Part shown: piece after piece, positions 45,931-57,400 of the stretch
Layout of the letters: every line of letters begins with the position of its first letter
How positions within the stretch are numbered: position 1 is the first letter of the stretch
Assembly: GCA_032821775.1 (NCBI GenBank)
Contig: JAVLRN010000004.1
Location: 62,001-126,000, forward strand
From: Sanguinoderma infundibulare
Taxonomy: Eukaryota > Basidiomycota > Agaricomycetes > Polyporales > Polyporaceae
DNA length: 64,000 bases
Direction of reading: 5' to 3'
The notes under the pieces: model-generated
Told to the model about the DNA's origin: nothing
Database searches by the model: none
What the model saw: only the letters and a program-made list of their open reading frames with translations
Made by a program: the position numbers and the translations under genes

Positions 45931-46639
45931 CCCTACCTTGGTTTCTTCGTACAGTCTCCCGCGCTCACGTCCCTCTCCCCATTATCGTGGTGGAGGAGCT
46001 ACGCTTAGGTTATTTGCCCACAGGCGGACATTGCATTACAACTTCCGAATGATTGCATCAACGGGGGAGCAGTCAGTGGGACTTATCAGTTCTACTCCGC
46101 CCTGACATCGACAATTCCCGCCGACTGCAGCTCGGTCGATGGGATCCGTCGAAGGCTGAATTTCAATACCCGCCTGAGTGCAAAAAAGCGCGCCCGGAAC
46201 CCAAGGAGCCCCATCGCCAATATATCCTCTTGCGTTCCGGAGAGGGATTTGATCGATTGGAGGCAAGGATGCAGTTTCAGCGTCTTCAACTTGAGCTTGA
46301 TGGATCAAGGCTGATGTGCACAAGGTGAGGATGGACGGCGAGGCGACCGCTCGAAATTAGCTGGATCCGCCATCCGGGCCGGAGACGTCAAATTCACAGT
46401 AACACGTCGCATTACTGACACTCTGGGGTCCGTTTGAGAGATCATGCATTATGCCTCCTACCCTCCGCTGACGGCATACTATATCAAGCACCTTCAACAG
46501 CGACGCCGCAGCTGTACGAAATACCGAGTCGACTCCTTGAATTTCATTCTTACGCGCACGCCCTCGTTCTCTTCGAACGACCAAACGGAGCCATCCACGC
46601 CATCGCGCACAGAATCCTACAACGGAAGATGAGCTAATA
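45931..46639. other. Intergenic debris
   Basis: Contains the second copy of the B copy-4 upstream block (46280-46400). No gene is recognised. Confidence 0.4.
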
Positions 46640-48383
46640 GCCGAGCACAACAGTCAGCTAGCAGAAGACTCACACTCGCAAAGCTCAAGCGAGATGACAC
46701 CGTCCTGGCCATGGTGCCTGAACAGCCACTCCCACTCCTCGCGTCCGCGGAAATCCTCCACCGTCCGGAAGTACACGCTCGACGGCGGCCACTGCATGTC
46801 AGCGGGCTTTGTCCCAGGCCCGGCCGCGGCGCCGACCCATCGCAAGCCGTACTTGAACCCGAGAAGCTCGAGCGACTCGGGCCGGTGGCGGGAGACGATA
46901 TCTCCGAAGCTTCACTGGAGGTCCTCGCTCTGGACATGGGGAGGATGTGCAGGTAGCGGCAGGAGCGTTGCGCTTCGAGCTGGTGTTCGAGGGCAAAATA
47001 GGTCAGTGCTCGCGCGACGAGACGGTAAGTAAATCGAGAGAGAGAGAGAGAGGCTAACGAATGTTTTCCAGTCATCCTCAGTAGCGTCAGACTCAGAAAC
47101 AGCCATGTTCAGGAGGAGTCCAGTGACCTGGCCCGGGATATACGCGCTGAGACGCGTCAGGTGGTCCGATGTGAGCCGGTGTGTCCTGACGTCGCACCCG
47201 AACACGGTCAGGTGCGGGAGGTCGGCGAGGATCCTGAGCAGCGGCCCGTTGTCGAACTCGTCGGGCCACGAGCCGTTGTGGTTGACGAAGTCTAGGCGTT
47301 CAAGCGACGTCTTCCTGCGGACAAACGCCGCGATGGCCTCGATCTCCTGGGCGCACAGCATCCAACAGAGGAACTTGCAGGCCGTCAGGTACGGGAGCGC
47401 ATCGACGTGCTCCTCGAAAATCTCGGCGAGGTCGCCTTGGGTGCCATTCTCGAAGCAGAGGGCGAGCGAGCACAGCTGGGTGCATACTTCGAAGATGTCC
47501 TGAAGCCCGACGGTTTCCATGGGCGAGAGGAGGGCGAGATCAGTGAGGTTATTGAGCAAGTTCGCCGAGAGGATGTCCCCGGAGAGGCAGAGGTGACGGA
47601 GCGACCTCTCGTTCACCGCGACGGCGAGCACCATGGACTGGAAGCGGGACGTGCTTGGGTGGATGTCGGGAGTTATGCGCCAGTAACGAGGTAGGAAGGA
47701 AAGGGATTGCAAATGGTTTATTTCGATGAGTTGCTCAGACCATTCTGGGAGTTGCGGTCTGTTGAAAAGTGACAAGTACAGATGATGGGAGAGTGTGTCA
47801 GATTTGAGTTATGAGCGCGGAACGACCGAAGTGCAACAACGTACGGCAAGAGAAGTTCAGACAACGAGGTGCCTGAGCCGGTAGAGAGCGCGTACAGGAC
47901 TTCTGCAGGGGGCTCGGGACTGCAACCTTACTACGTAAACGCACTGAGGCGGAGGACGAAGAGCGCGTCGTGGAGGGCATCTTTGAGGATGCATATGAGT
48001 ACTTCTCTAGAGACACAGCATCTATCTGAAGATTGTGGTACTTACCAATAAGCTCAGAATCCTCGTCTTGCAAGGGCGCGTATGCGCGCACAGTCACTCT
48101 CTTGACAACCGCGGCGAGCTCCGGTGAGTGGGCAATGTACTGCAAGAGCTCGCGACTGAGACGGGCTCCGGTGTCAGCTTGTAATCTTTCGTCGTCAGTG
48201 AAGTCCTCGTCTTGTTCAAAAACATTTCTCCACAGGCCGAATCGAACGTGGATGTGGGCGAAGACGAGGGGAAGGCGATTTGGAAACAGACAAACATGAG
48301 CGTTGATCGACAGGTCCTAGCTCTCGTATGATCTGAGAGCAGAGCTCAGTCAGAAAGCGGGGGCGTGAGCTAAGTACCGACAT
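46640..48383 (-). pseudogene. F-box protein pseudogene, family B copy 5
   Basis: The exon plan of family B is intact, but the coding sequence is not. Exon 1 (from ATG 48383) keeps ELCSQIIRELGPVDQRSCLSVSK, then shows a deletion that is 17 nt relative to the paralogs and shifts the frame inside the F-box. Exon 2 has adjacent TAG TAA codons at the position of the conserved Trp-Tyr. Exon 3 (about 47754-47035) is open and LRR-like (NNLTDLALLSP, LPHLTVFGCDV). Exon 4 has a TGA and a frameshift between RYLHILP and ESLELLGFKYG, and still ends with EEWEWLFRHHGQDG. At least four independent lesions make this a true pseudogene. Confidence 0.88.
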
Positions 48384-48979
48384 GGGACGCGGAGAGTGCG
48401 ATGGTGGAGGGCGAGGGAGTCCAAGTTCGGTGCCAGTACTTGGCTACGGGTTCTCAGGCAACCCACGCTTCTTTGATTAAAGTTCAATGAGTGTAGGAAT
48501 GGGCGCTAGATGTAGTATAAATGTTGACAGCGACTTACTTTGCGGTCAACCAGTTGAACCATCGAGTCATCCGCAAACCCGCATACGCCAGAGAAGACGA
48601 TGTCGAGGATCGATTATACGTAGAGGAGCGTAGAGGGTGATTATGTTCGAAGGACCTGGACACAGGCACCATCGAGGGTACCTGTCGTATGCCATGCATG
48701 TGGTGGTAGAATGAAGCTAGTGCTCGCTGGAATTAATGAGCTGCCCTGGGCTCTCGAAGATCGCGGGGGAGCACTGGACTTGATGTCACGGTTGCGAGGA
48801 ATGGTGGATGGATAAATATGGCTCGCAGGGCGCCCGCTGTCGGGAGCGGGGGCGTGGGAAGGGCGCCGGGTAGCGGTGTCGCTCGACGGTGCTCTCACTT
48901 GCGTCCACTCTCCTCCCCTCCTCCACCCTCCGTCGCCCTCTTCGTTCTCAACGGTAACCGCTCGCTGACCGCTGCAGCG
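48384..48979. other. Intergenic, divergent from pseudogene to methyltransferase gene
   Basis: Presumed promoter of the methyltransferase gene. The last 80 bases before 48980 are C/T-rich (ctctcctcccctcctccaccc), as in many highly expressed fungal promoters. No gene is seen. Confidence 0.45.
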
Positions 48980-51684
48980 ATGGTAAAATCACTATTGCTC
49001 TTCGGACAGCGAAATCCGCGCTACACCATCGCCCTTGCCGCCCTCGTCCTCTGCGCGTACTGGTTCCTTTCCGGCTCACATCCTCTCCCTGGCCGCGTAC
49101 ACTACAACACAAACCATGAGCTCACCGCACGATTAGAACGCGAAGAGCGCAAGTACCGCGCAATGCTCCCCCACAGACAGGACCTCATCACAAGATTCGG
49201 CCCAACTCCTGCACAAGTCGTCATGTCCGTCGCCTGCTTGTACCCCTTCGCCTGCGTTCACCCATACTGACATGCATTCCTGCCCAGGTTCCCCCCAGAC
49301 CAGGATCCTTGGCCTCCATACACCGTCTGTCAGTCCGCGCCAGACATCACCGCAGTTGACTTTGCATCTGACATGCACCGCTAGGGGACTTCTTCCCACC
49401 TGTCTTCAACTGCCCCCATGAGACCGACAGGCTAGGTGCACTCGGCGACGGTGGAAAGTGGATGTGCGGCATCTCTCGCATACAGGACAAGGCGGACTGT
49501 GTCATCTATTCCTTCGGTGCGTCCCCATTTCCTCTCGTAATCCTTCCATCCTCCTCCCGCTTCTCCATCCTCCTCCTTCTACCCGTCCCACGTCGCTCCG
49601 CGTCCCGCTTCATCGAGTCCGCGCGTCCATGCGTCATTCGTGCTTTACTCCATTTTACGACCCACCTCCATCCCCTGCGTTTCCCACCGCCCGTTCCCCT
49701 TCCTTCCTCCCGAGTCCTCTTCTTAGTGCCCACATCCGGATCGAGCTTTCATCCTCTTGGTCGCGTCGCGGACACGTCGACGTGCGGGTGCAATTGTTAC
49801 CCGCTTCTTCTTCTCTCATAAGTATTGCCGTTGCGGAATGCGATCGTGGGCGCATCCCGTGAGCGCCCTATTACTGGCGAACATCATCCGAGCTACCTCT
49901 CCCAGGCTCCAGCCCCTCTTCGCATGCGCCGTGAGTGACCGTGTCCGGCTTTTTATCTTCTGGGACGAGATCGCGCCCGTAACACCGCCTCACGGCACGC
50001 ACAGCCCGAGTCGCTGGCCAGGAACATGCCCGTAAAACGGTACCCCAAGGTTTCTTTGCTTTGACATTCTACACGATGTCGATACGTTGCTTTTCCCTGT
50101 CCTTGGGAAAGGATACCGGCCACTGGAAAAGGGAGAGAAAGCATGCCTTTGTCTTGCCCCTTTCCCATGGCTGGGGTCTAGTAACCTTTTTGGTCTGCGA
50201 TTCTTCACTCGACAGCTTATCATTTCTCCCCAGAGAAAGCTGAGCGTTATGTTCCGGCATCGAAGCCTTGGACAACCTCTTTATGAGAGCATTTTCCTGT
50301 CATCCGGACTTGTCGGTCGTGTGTGGGACTTGACATCTGTCATGCCCGTCCCCTTTTGCACCGCGCGCAGTTTCAGTGGGAGAGCCAGCCGAGCACGATG
50401 CGAGGTCGAGTCTGAATCTGCTTGCCGCATTTGATTTTTCCCTCCTCTCTTTTCGCACCTTACGGCATACACGCTTCCCCACACACATCTCTTCCCTCAA
50501 CAATGTCACGCTCGCGCGCTAATCTCCCCCCTTCCCTTCCCACTGTCTAAACGCCGAAACGGATCGCGCTTCCCGTCGCTTCCGAACACTCACACGAACA
50601 CGAACACGTACCCCCGAAACCCGAAACATGAAACGCGAACACTAGGCATTGAGTCCTCGTACTCGTTCGAGGCCACGCTCCTCCAGTCCACGCGCTTCTG
50701 CCAGGTCTGGATCTACGACTCCGCCAAGGGCGACGACGCGAGGGCCCATATCCCCAGCGCGCTCCGCCACCGCGTGCACACCGCGCGCCTCGCGCTCGGG
50801 CCCAGCGACAGGCACGGCCCAGGGGACGACCCCAAGACGTGGACGCTCAAGAGCCTCATGGCCGAGAACGGTGCGTGTCGTGTCGTGCCTGTTGCGGTCC
50901 TTTGGCGCCGGATAGGGATGGGCGAGTTGCTGAACCAGATTGGTTGATATGTTGGCGCGTACGTGTTATGTGCAACACAGGACACTCGCACATCGACTTC
51001 CTCCGGCTCGACGTCGAGGGTTGGGAGTGGGAGACGTTCCGCGGCATCGTGCGCGACTTCACCATGGAGCGCGGCAACCCCGGGAACGCCCCAGCCCCTC
51101 CGGCTGCGAACGGGGCGAACGCGAATGGGAACGCGAACGGGACGGGGACGGGGACGGGGTGGAGCATGCGCGAACGGGAGGGCGTGCTGCCGTTCGGGCA
51201 GCTGCAGATCGAGCTGCACGTCTGGAACCAGCGCTTCCAGGACTTTTTGGAGTGGTGGGAGCTGCTGGAGGTGTCCGGCTTGCGGCCGTTCCATAGCGAG
51301 GTGCGTCTTCTCGTCCGTCGTTCTTCCTTTGTACCCTTCTGTGCGTGGGCGTTGCGTGGGCGTGCGTGCGTGCATGTTGGGTGTGGGTGTGTGTGTGTGT
51401 GTGTATGTTTGTGTTGGGAGTGCGACGATGGTGAGATATTGTGGAGTGGAGGCTGACGGAGACGGGCGCAGATCAACCTGGTGTACGCAAACTACAACCG
51501 GCACAGCGGCGTCGAGCTCGCAGAGTACTCGTTCCTCAACGTCCGCGGCGAGAACGCGTTCGTCCGGGACTACGTCCCGCTCTCGCCCGCCACGGACCGC
51601 CCCGTCGGCGTGCCGCACGAGCCCGACGACGATGACGACCGCCTTGGGAAAATTCGACACGGGCCGGGGCCTGAGCGACGATAA
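48980..51684 (+). CDS. METTL24-like methyltransferase, type II membrane anchored
   Basis: Exons 48980-49224, 49288-49328, 49385-49516, 50646-50870, 50981-51300 and 51472-51684 total 1176 nt, 391 aa. The donor of exon 1 is ambiguous: 49224 or a GT a few bases downstream. The N-terminus has one hydrophobic anchor (YTIALAALVLCAYWFL, residues about 15-30). It is followed by WDFFPPVFNCP, the motif GDGGKWMCG, IYSFGIESSYSFEATLL and HIDFLRLDVEGWEWE, the layout of the Methyltransf_22/METTL24 family. A low-complexity N/G/A insert (ANANGNANGTGTGTG) interrupts the domain. It is probably a Golgi/ER-lumenal enzyme of unknown substrate. Intron 3 is 1129 nt against about 50-110 (up to about 170) for the others. 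Confidence 0.8.
49517..50645 (+). other. 1129-nt intron in the METTL24-like gene
   Basis: Bounded by GTGCGT and ctag, and required because the flanking codons join to IYSF-GIESSYS. It is pyrimidine-rich near both ends, contains no frame with recognisable motifs and no obvious terminal repeats. It may hold an alternative promoter or an old insertion. Confidence 0.6.
51370..51420 (+). repeat. GT microsatellite inside an intron
   Basis: A run of about eight GT dinucleotides flanked by related GT-rich sequence lies in the last intron of the METTL24-like gene. Confidence 0.8.
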
Positions 51685-52060
51685 TTGAGTGTGTATGAAA
51701 GATGAAGATTGGTTACGGATGGAGGGATTGGAGGGGAGGAGAGGGGAGGCGGAGGGTATATATATTGTCGAGACTTGGCACCGCGCGGCCCTAGCTACTA
51801 CGTATACCATGTGCATATATCATTTAGTGCGTGTAGTGTCCCATGTCCTCACCTGTTCGATTTCTTGACCAGCTGGAGAGGATGCGTCGCCGTTGAATAT
51901 TTTAAATCTGTCGAATATTGAAAACAGTTCGGCTCGAGGCGAGCGATACATACGCGTTACAGTTTCCGGACCATATGAGTCTATAATGTCCACGAAGGCT
52001 CTCTCAAACCCCGGATTCTATGCGAACAACCCTGAACCGCTACTACCGCGGCGATGTTTA

Positions 52061-54210
52061 TCATCTCTCGACCTCCATCGACGCATGTGCGTGCGCGCGC
52101 TCCTCGTCCCCGTGGGCCGAGTCTTCTGGCTCCTGCGATTCAGAGCCTTCTTCGCTCTGAGAAGGCTCCGCACCGTCGTCGGCGTCGTCGTCATTCGTGT
52201 CGTTGTCGTTCGCGTCCTCCGCCTTCAGCATCCATTCGGCTTTCGCAAAAACGCACGACACACGTCAGTCTACGCTCACACACCTCACCACCACAAGACC
52301 AGACAAGACGACGGAATAGAAAAGGGAGAGGGGGAGGGGGAGGGGACACGCACCGATGTCTATCCGGTCGTTGTGCCCGTGGTGCCGCAGGAGCCACTCC
52401 CAGTCCTCCTCGCCCTCGTCGGCCCCTCCACATCCACATCCGTTGTCGAGAGACGCGTAGAACGCTTTCGGCCACGACCACGGCTCGGAGAACGCTAACG
52501 CTGGCTCCTCTGGGCGGCGGCGCGCAGCAGCGACGGTGCGGATCGCAAAGTTGTACCCGAGCCGCTCGAGCGCGCGCGGCGGGTGCTGGAAGAGGACGTC
52601 GCGGAGGAAGATCGACTCGCCCCTGTCGCAGACGACGTTGACGAACCGGAGCCCGTCACGGTTCCCGAACTACCGCCCGCGCAGCACGCAACGTGGTTTT
52701 CCGGTGTGGCGTTAACGTTCGGAGGGGTGCAGGTTTGGGGGTTTGGGGTGTGTGCGGCGAAAGGTCAATTAGCCGGGTGTCACAAGCAAGCCATGAGCGC
52801 ACGAACGGCCAAAAATAAACACACACGCCGGCGGTGGGGGGGAGGGGGGAGGGGGGGGGCAAGGGGGGAGGGACTCACAAAGTCCATCCAGTCCGCCATC
52901 TTCATGTCCGCCTGGCCCACGCGCGCGTACACGTGTAGCGTGGTGAGCGCGCGGGGGATGTTGATGTCGAGGAACTGGACGAGGCCGCGGACGAGGTAGG
53001 CCGGGTACCAGTCGAAGCCGAGCACCTCGAGCGCGGGGAGCTTCGGGAGCGACCACATGAGCGGGCAGCCGCCGTAGAACGCGAGCGCGCTCGGCCCGAG
53101 CACGACGTCGAGCCGCCGCAGGGCGGGCCTGTCGCGCACAAAGTCGGCGACGTCCTGGCCGGGGCTCGTCCCGCGCGGGAAGCCGGTGCGGTGCAGGAGC
53201 TTGAAGGACGCGAGGGAGGGGAAGGCGTCGGGGTGCGTGCGGAGCGCCTCGGTGACGGCCTCATCGACGCCGAGGTCGGCGTCGACGCAGAAGGTGAGCG
53301 CGCGGAGGGCGGTGCAGTGCGTGAAGACGGCGTCGAGGCCGTCGATGGTGCGGGGGAAGATGAGGGAGAGCTCTTGGAGCCGCGTAAACGCCTGTGGGTC
53401 GCTGCCATATAGCACGCTGACGCTCTGCGGGCTGGAGGAGACGCAGAGGCGGCGGAGCGTCGGCGCGTTGACCGTGAGGACGCGCTGGGCGTCCTCGACG
53501 GGGGGGTCGGCGCCGGACTCGAAGGCGTAGCGGTCGAGGAGGGCGAAGGAAGCTAACTGGGTCTGTGGCGGAAGCGAGAACCCCCTCGGGATCGCCGTCC
53601 TGTGGACATCGGGTCGCGTGGTGAGTCGTACGGCGGATGGGGCAGAAGGGGCAGTGACCTTACGGAAGAGAGAGATGTGTGAGCGTTCTCGGGGACGCTT
53701 CCAAGAGCGCCTCCAAGACGTCGTCCGTTGGGGCGGGGCTCGAACCGGACCAGATGAAGGCACGCAGGTTGCGCATTTTGGAAAGCGCACGGACGAGGAC
53801 ATCTTCGGGAAGCGTCTACGTCAGCGAAAATTTGACCGAGGCGTGGACCTGCATCGGGGCTTACCGGTGTCGAACGCGACACGTTTCTCGTCCCCGAGCC
53901 CCTGTGCGCGCACGGTGAGCTTCCGGACCAGGTCCGCGAACTCAGGAGTGTTCGCTATGTGCTTGAGCAGGCCGAGGCTGGTGCGCGCACGGCGGGCGAC
54001 CTCGTCTTGGATGGACTTGTGCAGCGGGTGGATTTCGTCGTCGACGCGGACCTCGGTCCAGAGCCTGAGGGTGATGGGCACATCGGAGAAGACGAAGCGT
54101 TTGGCGATGGTGTGGTGCGTGCTAGAGACCGATAAACACGTCTTCTGATCGGCCGGCGGGAGGTGCTGCATGACGAGGGCCCATATTTCGGGGGTGAGCT
54201 GCCTGGCCAT
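52061..54210 (-). CDS. F-box protein, family B copy 6, acidic tail
   Basis: Exons 54210-53865, 53802-53664, 53599-52879, 52669-52354 and 52239-52061 (346, 139, 721, 316, 179 nt) give 566 aa from MARQLTPEIWALVMQHLPPAD. The F-box is at residues 3-45 (DQKTCLSVSSTHHTIAKRFVF). Exon 3 is LRR-like (FTRLQELSLIFPR, LRALTFCVD, LPALEVLGFDWYP). Exon 4 has ALERLGYNFAI and EDWEWLLRHHGHNDRIDI. The last exon is unlike its relatives: about 60 residues very rich in Asp, Glu and Ser (ANDNDTNDDDADDGAEPSQS). GC content is higher than in neighbouring paralogs, and introns 3 and 4 carry long C tracts on the coding strand. Confidence 0.85.
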
Positions 54211-54979
54211 GGTGGGGATCGCGGCGGGGGGTGCGGTGGGCTGTGGAGGTGAGGGGAGGCCTGGGTGTTTATACGGCGATGGTGGAGGATGCTAGTCAAG
54301 CTCGTAGGGCCGATCGCCCTCAGGGTACAACTAGTTGGCATCCCCCACGTGGCTACCAGGCGCTAGGCACATATCAGTCTGCGCGCTCCTCGTCCACCTT
54401 CCGAGCTCTCTACCGCCAGGCCTACGGAGTGGTGGCAAGAGCCCTAACAGGCAACATCGAGCGTTATCAGCGTGCGCAGCGCTGGGCGACTGGATCGAAG
54501 GCTGGCCGAATGTGGGAGGACGAGGACCGTGGGTACGAACCTACCCTTGCGTCACCAATCCGCTGCGCGGTGCACTGACGTCGCGGATTTCCGATGCTGG
54601 ACGGCGATGGTTAGGTGGGCACACACGTAAACGCTCGCTCGCTCGGCTGTGGCACCAGTTGTTTCCCATGTGGACACGCTGCACGCGCACGAGCATCATC
54701 TTCTGAGCTTCTCGCCCGGAACTCGATCACCGTTCCTCCCACGTTCAATTGTTGTTCTCCCATTCATGTCGTCTACCCCTCTCCGGCACGTCTACGATCT
54801 CGTACACACCGATCTGCACAGGACACGCTCGGCTTTCAATTACATATTTCAACGGGCGCACGCTCAGCATCTCCACCGCTTCGGTACCCGGTTCGCCCGC
54901 ACGTATCTGTCGGCAAGCTGTCAGACGGTGATCATCGGGGCGGGCGGGGAACGAATCTGACACACCAGGCGATGTGAAG
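54211..54979. other. Intergenic, upstream of B copy 6
   Basis: No gene is recognised. Contains the presumed promoter of copy 6 and the 3' flank of the adjacent pseudogene. Confidence 0.4.
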
Positions 54980-56246
54980 TTAGTCGTAGTGCCCGTGGTA
55001 CCTCATTAGCCACTGCCAGTCCTTATCCCCGAACGAATCGAGAAGCCGGTAGAAGACTTTTGTCCATTCCCATCGCTTTGAGAATATAGGTGCCGCGCGT
55101 CGCCAGGTCGCGATCGACCCAACAGAAATGCAAGTCGTACCCAAAAAGCTCGATCGACAACGGAAGACGTTCGAATACGACGTCCTCGATGCCGTTCGCC
55201 TCTTTCGCCAAGTCAGTCACGATGTTCAGGAAGCGAAGAGACTTGCGTCCCTGGAACTGCCAGACGGACACGCGCGTGGGTCATTGTCTTGAGGGGTCGT
55301 TGCAGGGAAATACGACGTACGAATTTTTTTGCCCAGGCATCGCAGCGCTCAATTGCGTCGTCCTTGGGGAGGCGGAGCCTAATGCAGTCAGGTTCTTCTT
55401 GCACAGAGTCACTGAGGCACGCCACAGCCCGGGTCTCCAGAGGGGCGGGGAAGTCGGTGGTAAAGCCGAGAACTTCCAACTCGGCTGGAGTGGCGATTAC
55501 CTCCAATCTGCCCCCATGCTTGACTGCGTCTTGATGATGCGACGTATACCTTCGTTCCACTCTGGGTCCATCCGGAAGCATTGACTAGACATCGCGAAGG
55601 ATGTGAAACGAATGACTTGTGGTATGCGCAAGCCTTGCGGAAGTCCTGGGCTGGGCTAATCGGCGTCGCACGTACAGCGGGATGCACTGAAGCTACTCAC
55701 TTGACTTGCAGCTCGAGGTTGCTCGGCCCACAGGCACTGAAGACCGTCTCCAAGATGTTTGGAGTGATTGGTGGACAGGAACCGTACCACGTGAAGGTGC
55801 GAAGTCCGTGTAGCCCGCGCAGCGCGCCGACAAGGAGACCTGCCAAACCGGAGTAGCGTAACTTTGGTCCAAATGCGTAGTGAGTGAGCTCAAAGCCAGC
55901 CATACCATCGTAGGGAAACCAACCAGGCATGACCCAGTACATAGGCCCGCACAGAGAAACGATTTATCACAGCACTAAAGGAAGGTTCCCTCGCAATGTG
56001 CAGAAGGAGGTCCTCGGTGACTCGACCCTCACTTGTACTGTCAGGTTGACATCATGGAGGGGCTGGTCACCGTCCTCGGTCGACACAAACAAGTCCCATT
56101 CGCAGATCGTGACCGAGACGTCTGAGAAAACGCAGGGAAAAGACGATATCGTGGATCATCTTTGAGACCGACAAGCATTTTCTCTGAGTCCTCGCGGTCG
56201 AGAACTGAAAAATGAGGCATAACAGCTGTGGAGGTAGAGCTTTCAT
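54980..56246 (-). pseudogene. F-box protein pseudogene, family B copy 7
   Basis: Starts MKALPPQLLCLIFQFSTART at 56246 and keeps CLSVSKMIHDIVFSL, but the frame then shifts before VFSDVSVTICEWDL and again before VTEDLLLHIAREPSF. Exon 2 is readable (LRGLHGLRTFTWYGS). Exon 3 is much shorter than in relatives, with most of the LRR part missing before ELEVLGFTTDF. Exon 4 keeps LSIELFGYDLHFCWV, then needs another shift to reach the WQWLMRYHGHYD ending at 54980. Several independent lesions make a functional product very unlikely. Confidence 0.85.
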
Positions 56247-57079
56247 GTTTGAAGAGAAGGAGGCGTCTCAGGCCGGGGGGTACGAGGGGGTACGACTCAA
56301 GGCGTGAGGTTGCCAACGTACGCGTGGAATTAGAATAAATTACTCGTCGAATCTGCGATCGATGGCCGACTCGGCAAAGATTCAAAGAAGCTCTTCGCGT
56401 AACCGTGACAACGCCACTGCGAAACATGACAAATGGGCTACGAGCGTCTCTCTGGACCACCATCTGTCACAAACATCCATGACAATGGGGAAACCACCAG
56501 AAACCATTGAATGTAGTAAAACGGTGATATCTCAGCTGTTGAGTCAAGTTCAAGTCTCTGGCATCTGGCGGCTGCTACGTCAGTAACCCGGCAGAGTAGA
56601 CGTCCCCCATCCTCCTACGAATATCGTAAGTCGCTAAGACGTTATCGCGAAAACTCGGAAGCCCACTCACAGAAATCCCAGTCGTCGCCCGCTCAGAATC
56701 CATCGCGCGTGCATGTTACTCTCCCCTGGGAAGTTAACGTATTGAATCTATTGATGGGGCATAGACGGCCGTATCAACAGCGGATACGTCAATGAGTTGC
56801 ATCGTTCCTTCTCCGGAGAGACTGTTTTGCTTTTTGACTCAGCACACGTCACGGTTGCATCTGAGCAGTTCAACGGACGGGAGGGCCCGAGGGGAGTAGG
56901 ACTAGGAAAGAATGATATCCCGAAGTTCGTGCCCGAAGTAACGATGCGGAGGTAGTCGTACTCGGGCCTCGCGATCCGATTCGAGAGCGTAGTTGGGTCT
57001 GCGCGCGCGACCTAGGGACTGCGAACGCCAGTCGTGAACGATCCTGCCGCCATCGCTGTAGGTCTACGTGTCATTTGTG
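56247..57079. other. Intergenic, no recognisable gene
   Basis: Short frames only, without motifs. Confidence 0.4.
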
Positions 57080-57400
57080 ACGTCCAGCGGCCGCGGAGAC
57101 GGCCTTGCCTTCAGGAGCGCGGCGACGATTCGGGTCCGGCTCTGCAGAGACGTCGGTGGACTCGCCGCTGGACCAGTGCTTGTGGATCACGCCTTCTCGC
57201 AGAACGCGAACGCGTGCACGGACGTACAGTGCTCTAAGATGGAAGCGAGGTCGGGTAGGGTTCGGGGATTGGTGATGGAGAGCTTTGTGAGATGCGTAAA
57301 AGAATGAGGTGATCGAAGCTCCACGAGATGTCGCCGTAAGCCGGTAATGAGGGAACGGAGGGTGAAAGAGGAGTTCGCCGATATCAAAGTACCCGTCGAG
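57080..57400 (-). pseudogene. Relic of family-B exon 3
   Basis: The minus-strand frame 57387-57187 reads FTHLTKLSITNPRTLPDLAS and ends HCTSVHAFAFCEKA, matching FTRLQELSLIFPR...HCTALRALTFC of B copy 6. After a stop the similarity continues in another frame as VAALLKARPSPRPLDV (compare FVRDRPALRRLDV). Nothing of the F-box or C-terminus is seen nearby. Confidence 0.65.

Noticed and set aside
50061..50434. Open frame inside the 1.1-kb intron
   Set aside because: No motif, not spliceable into the flanking methyltransferase frame, codon use not gene-like.
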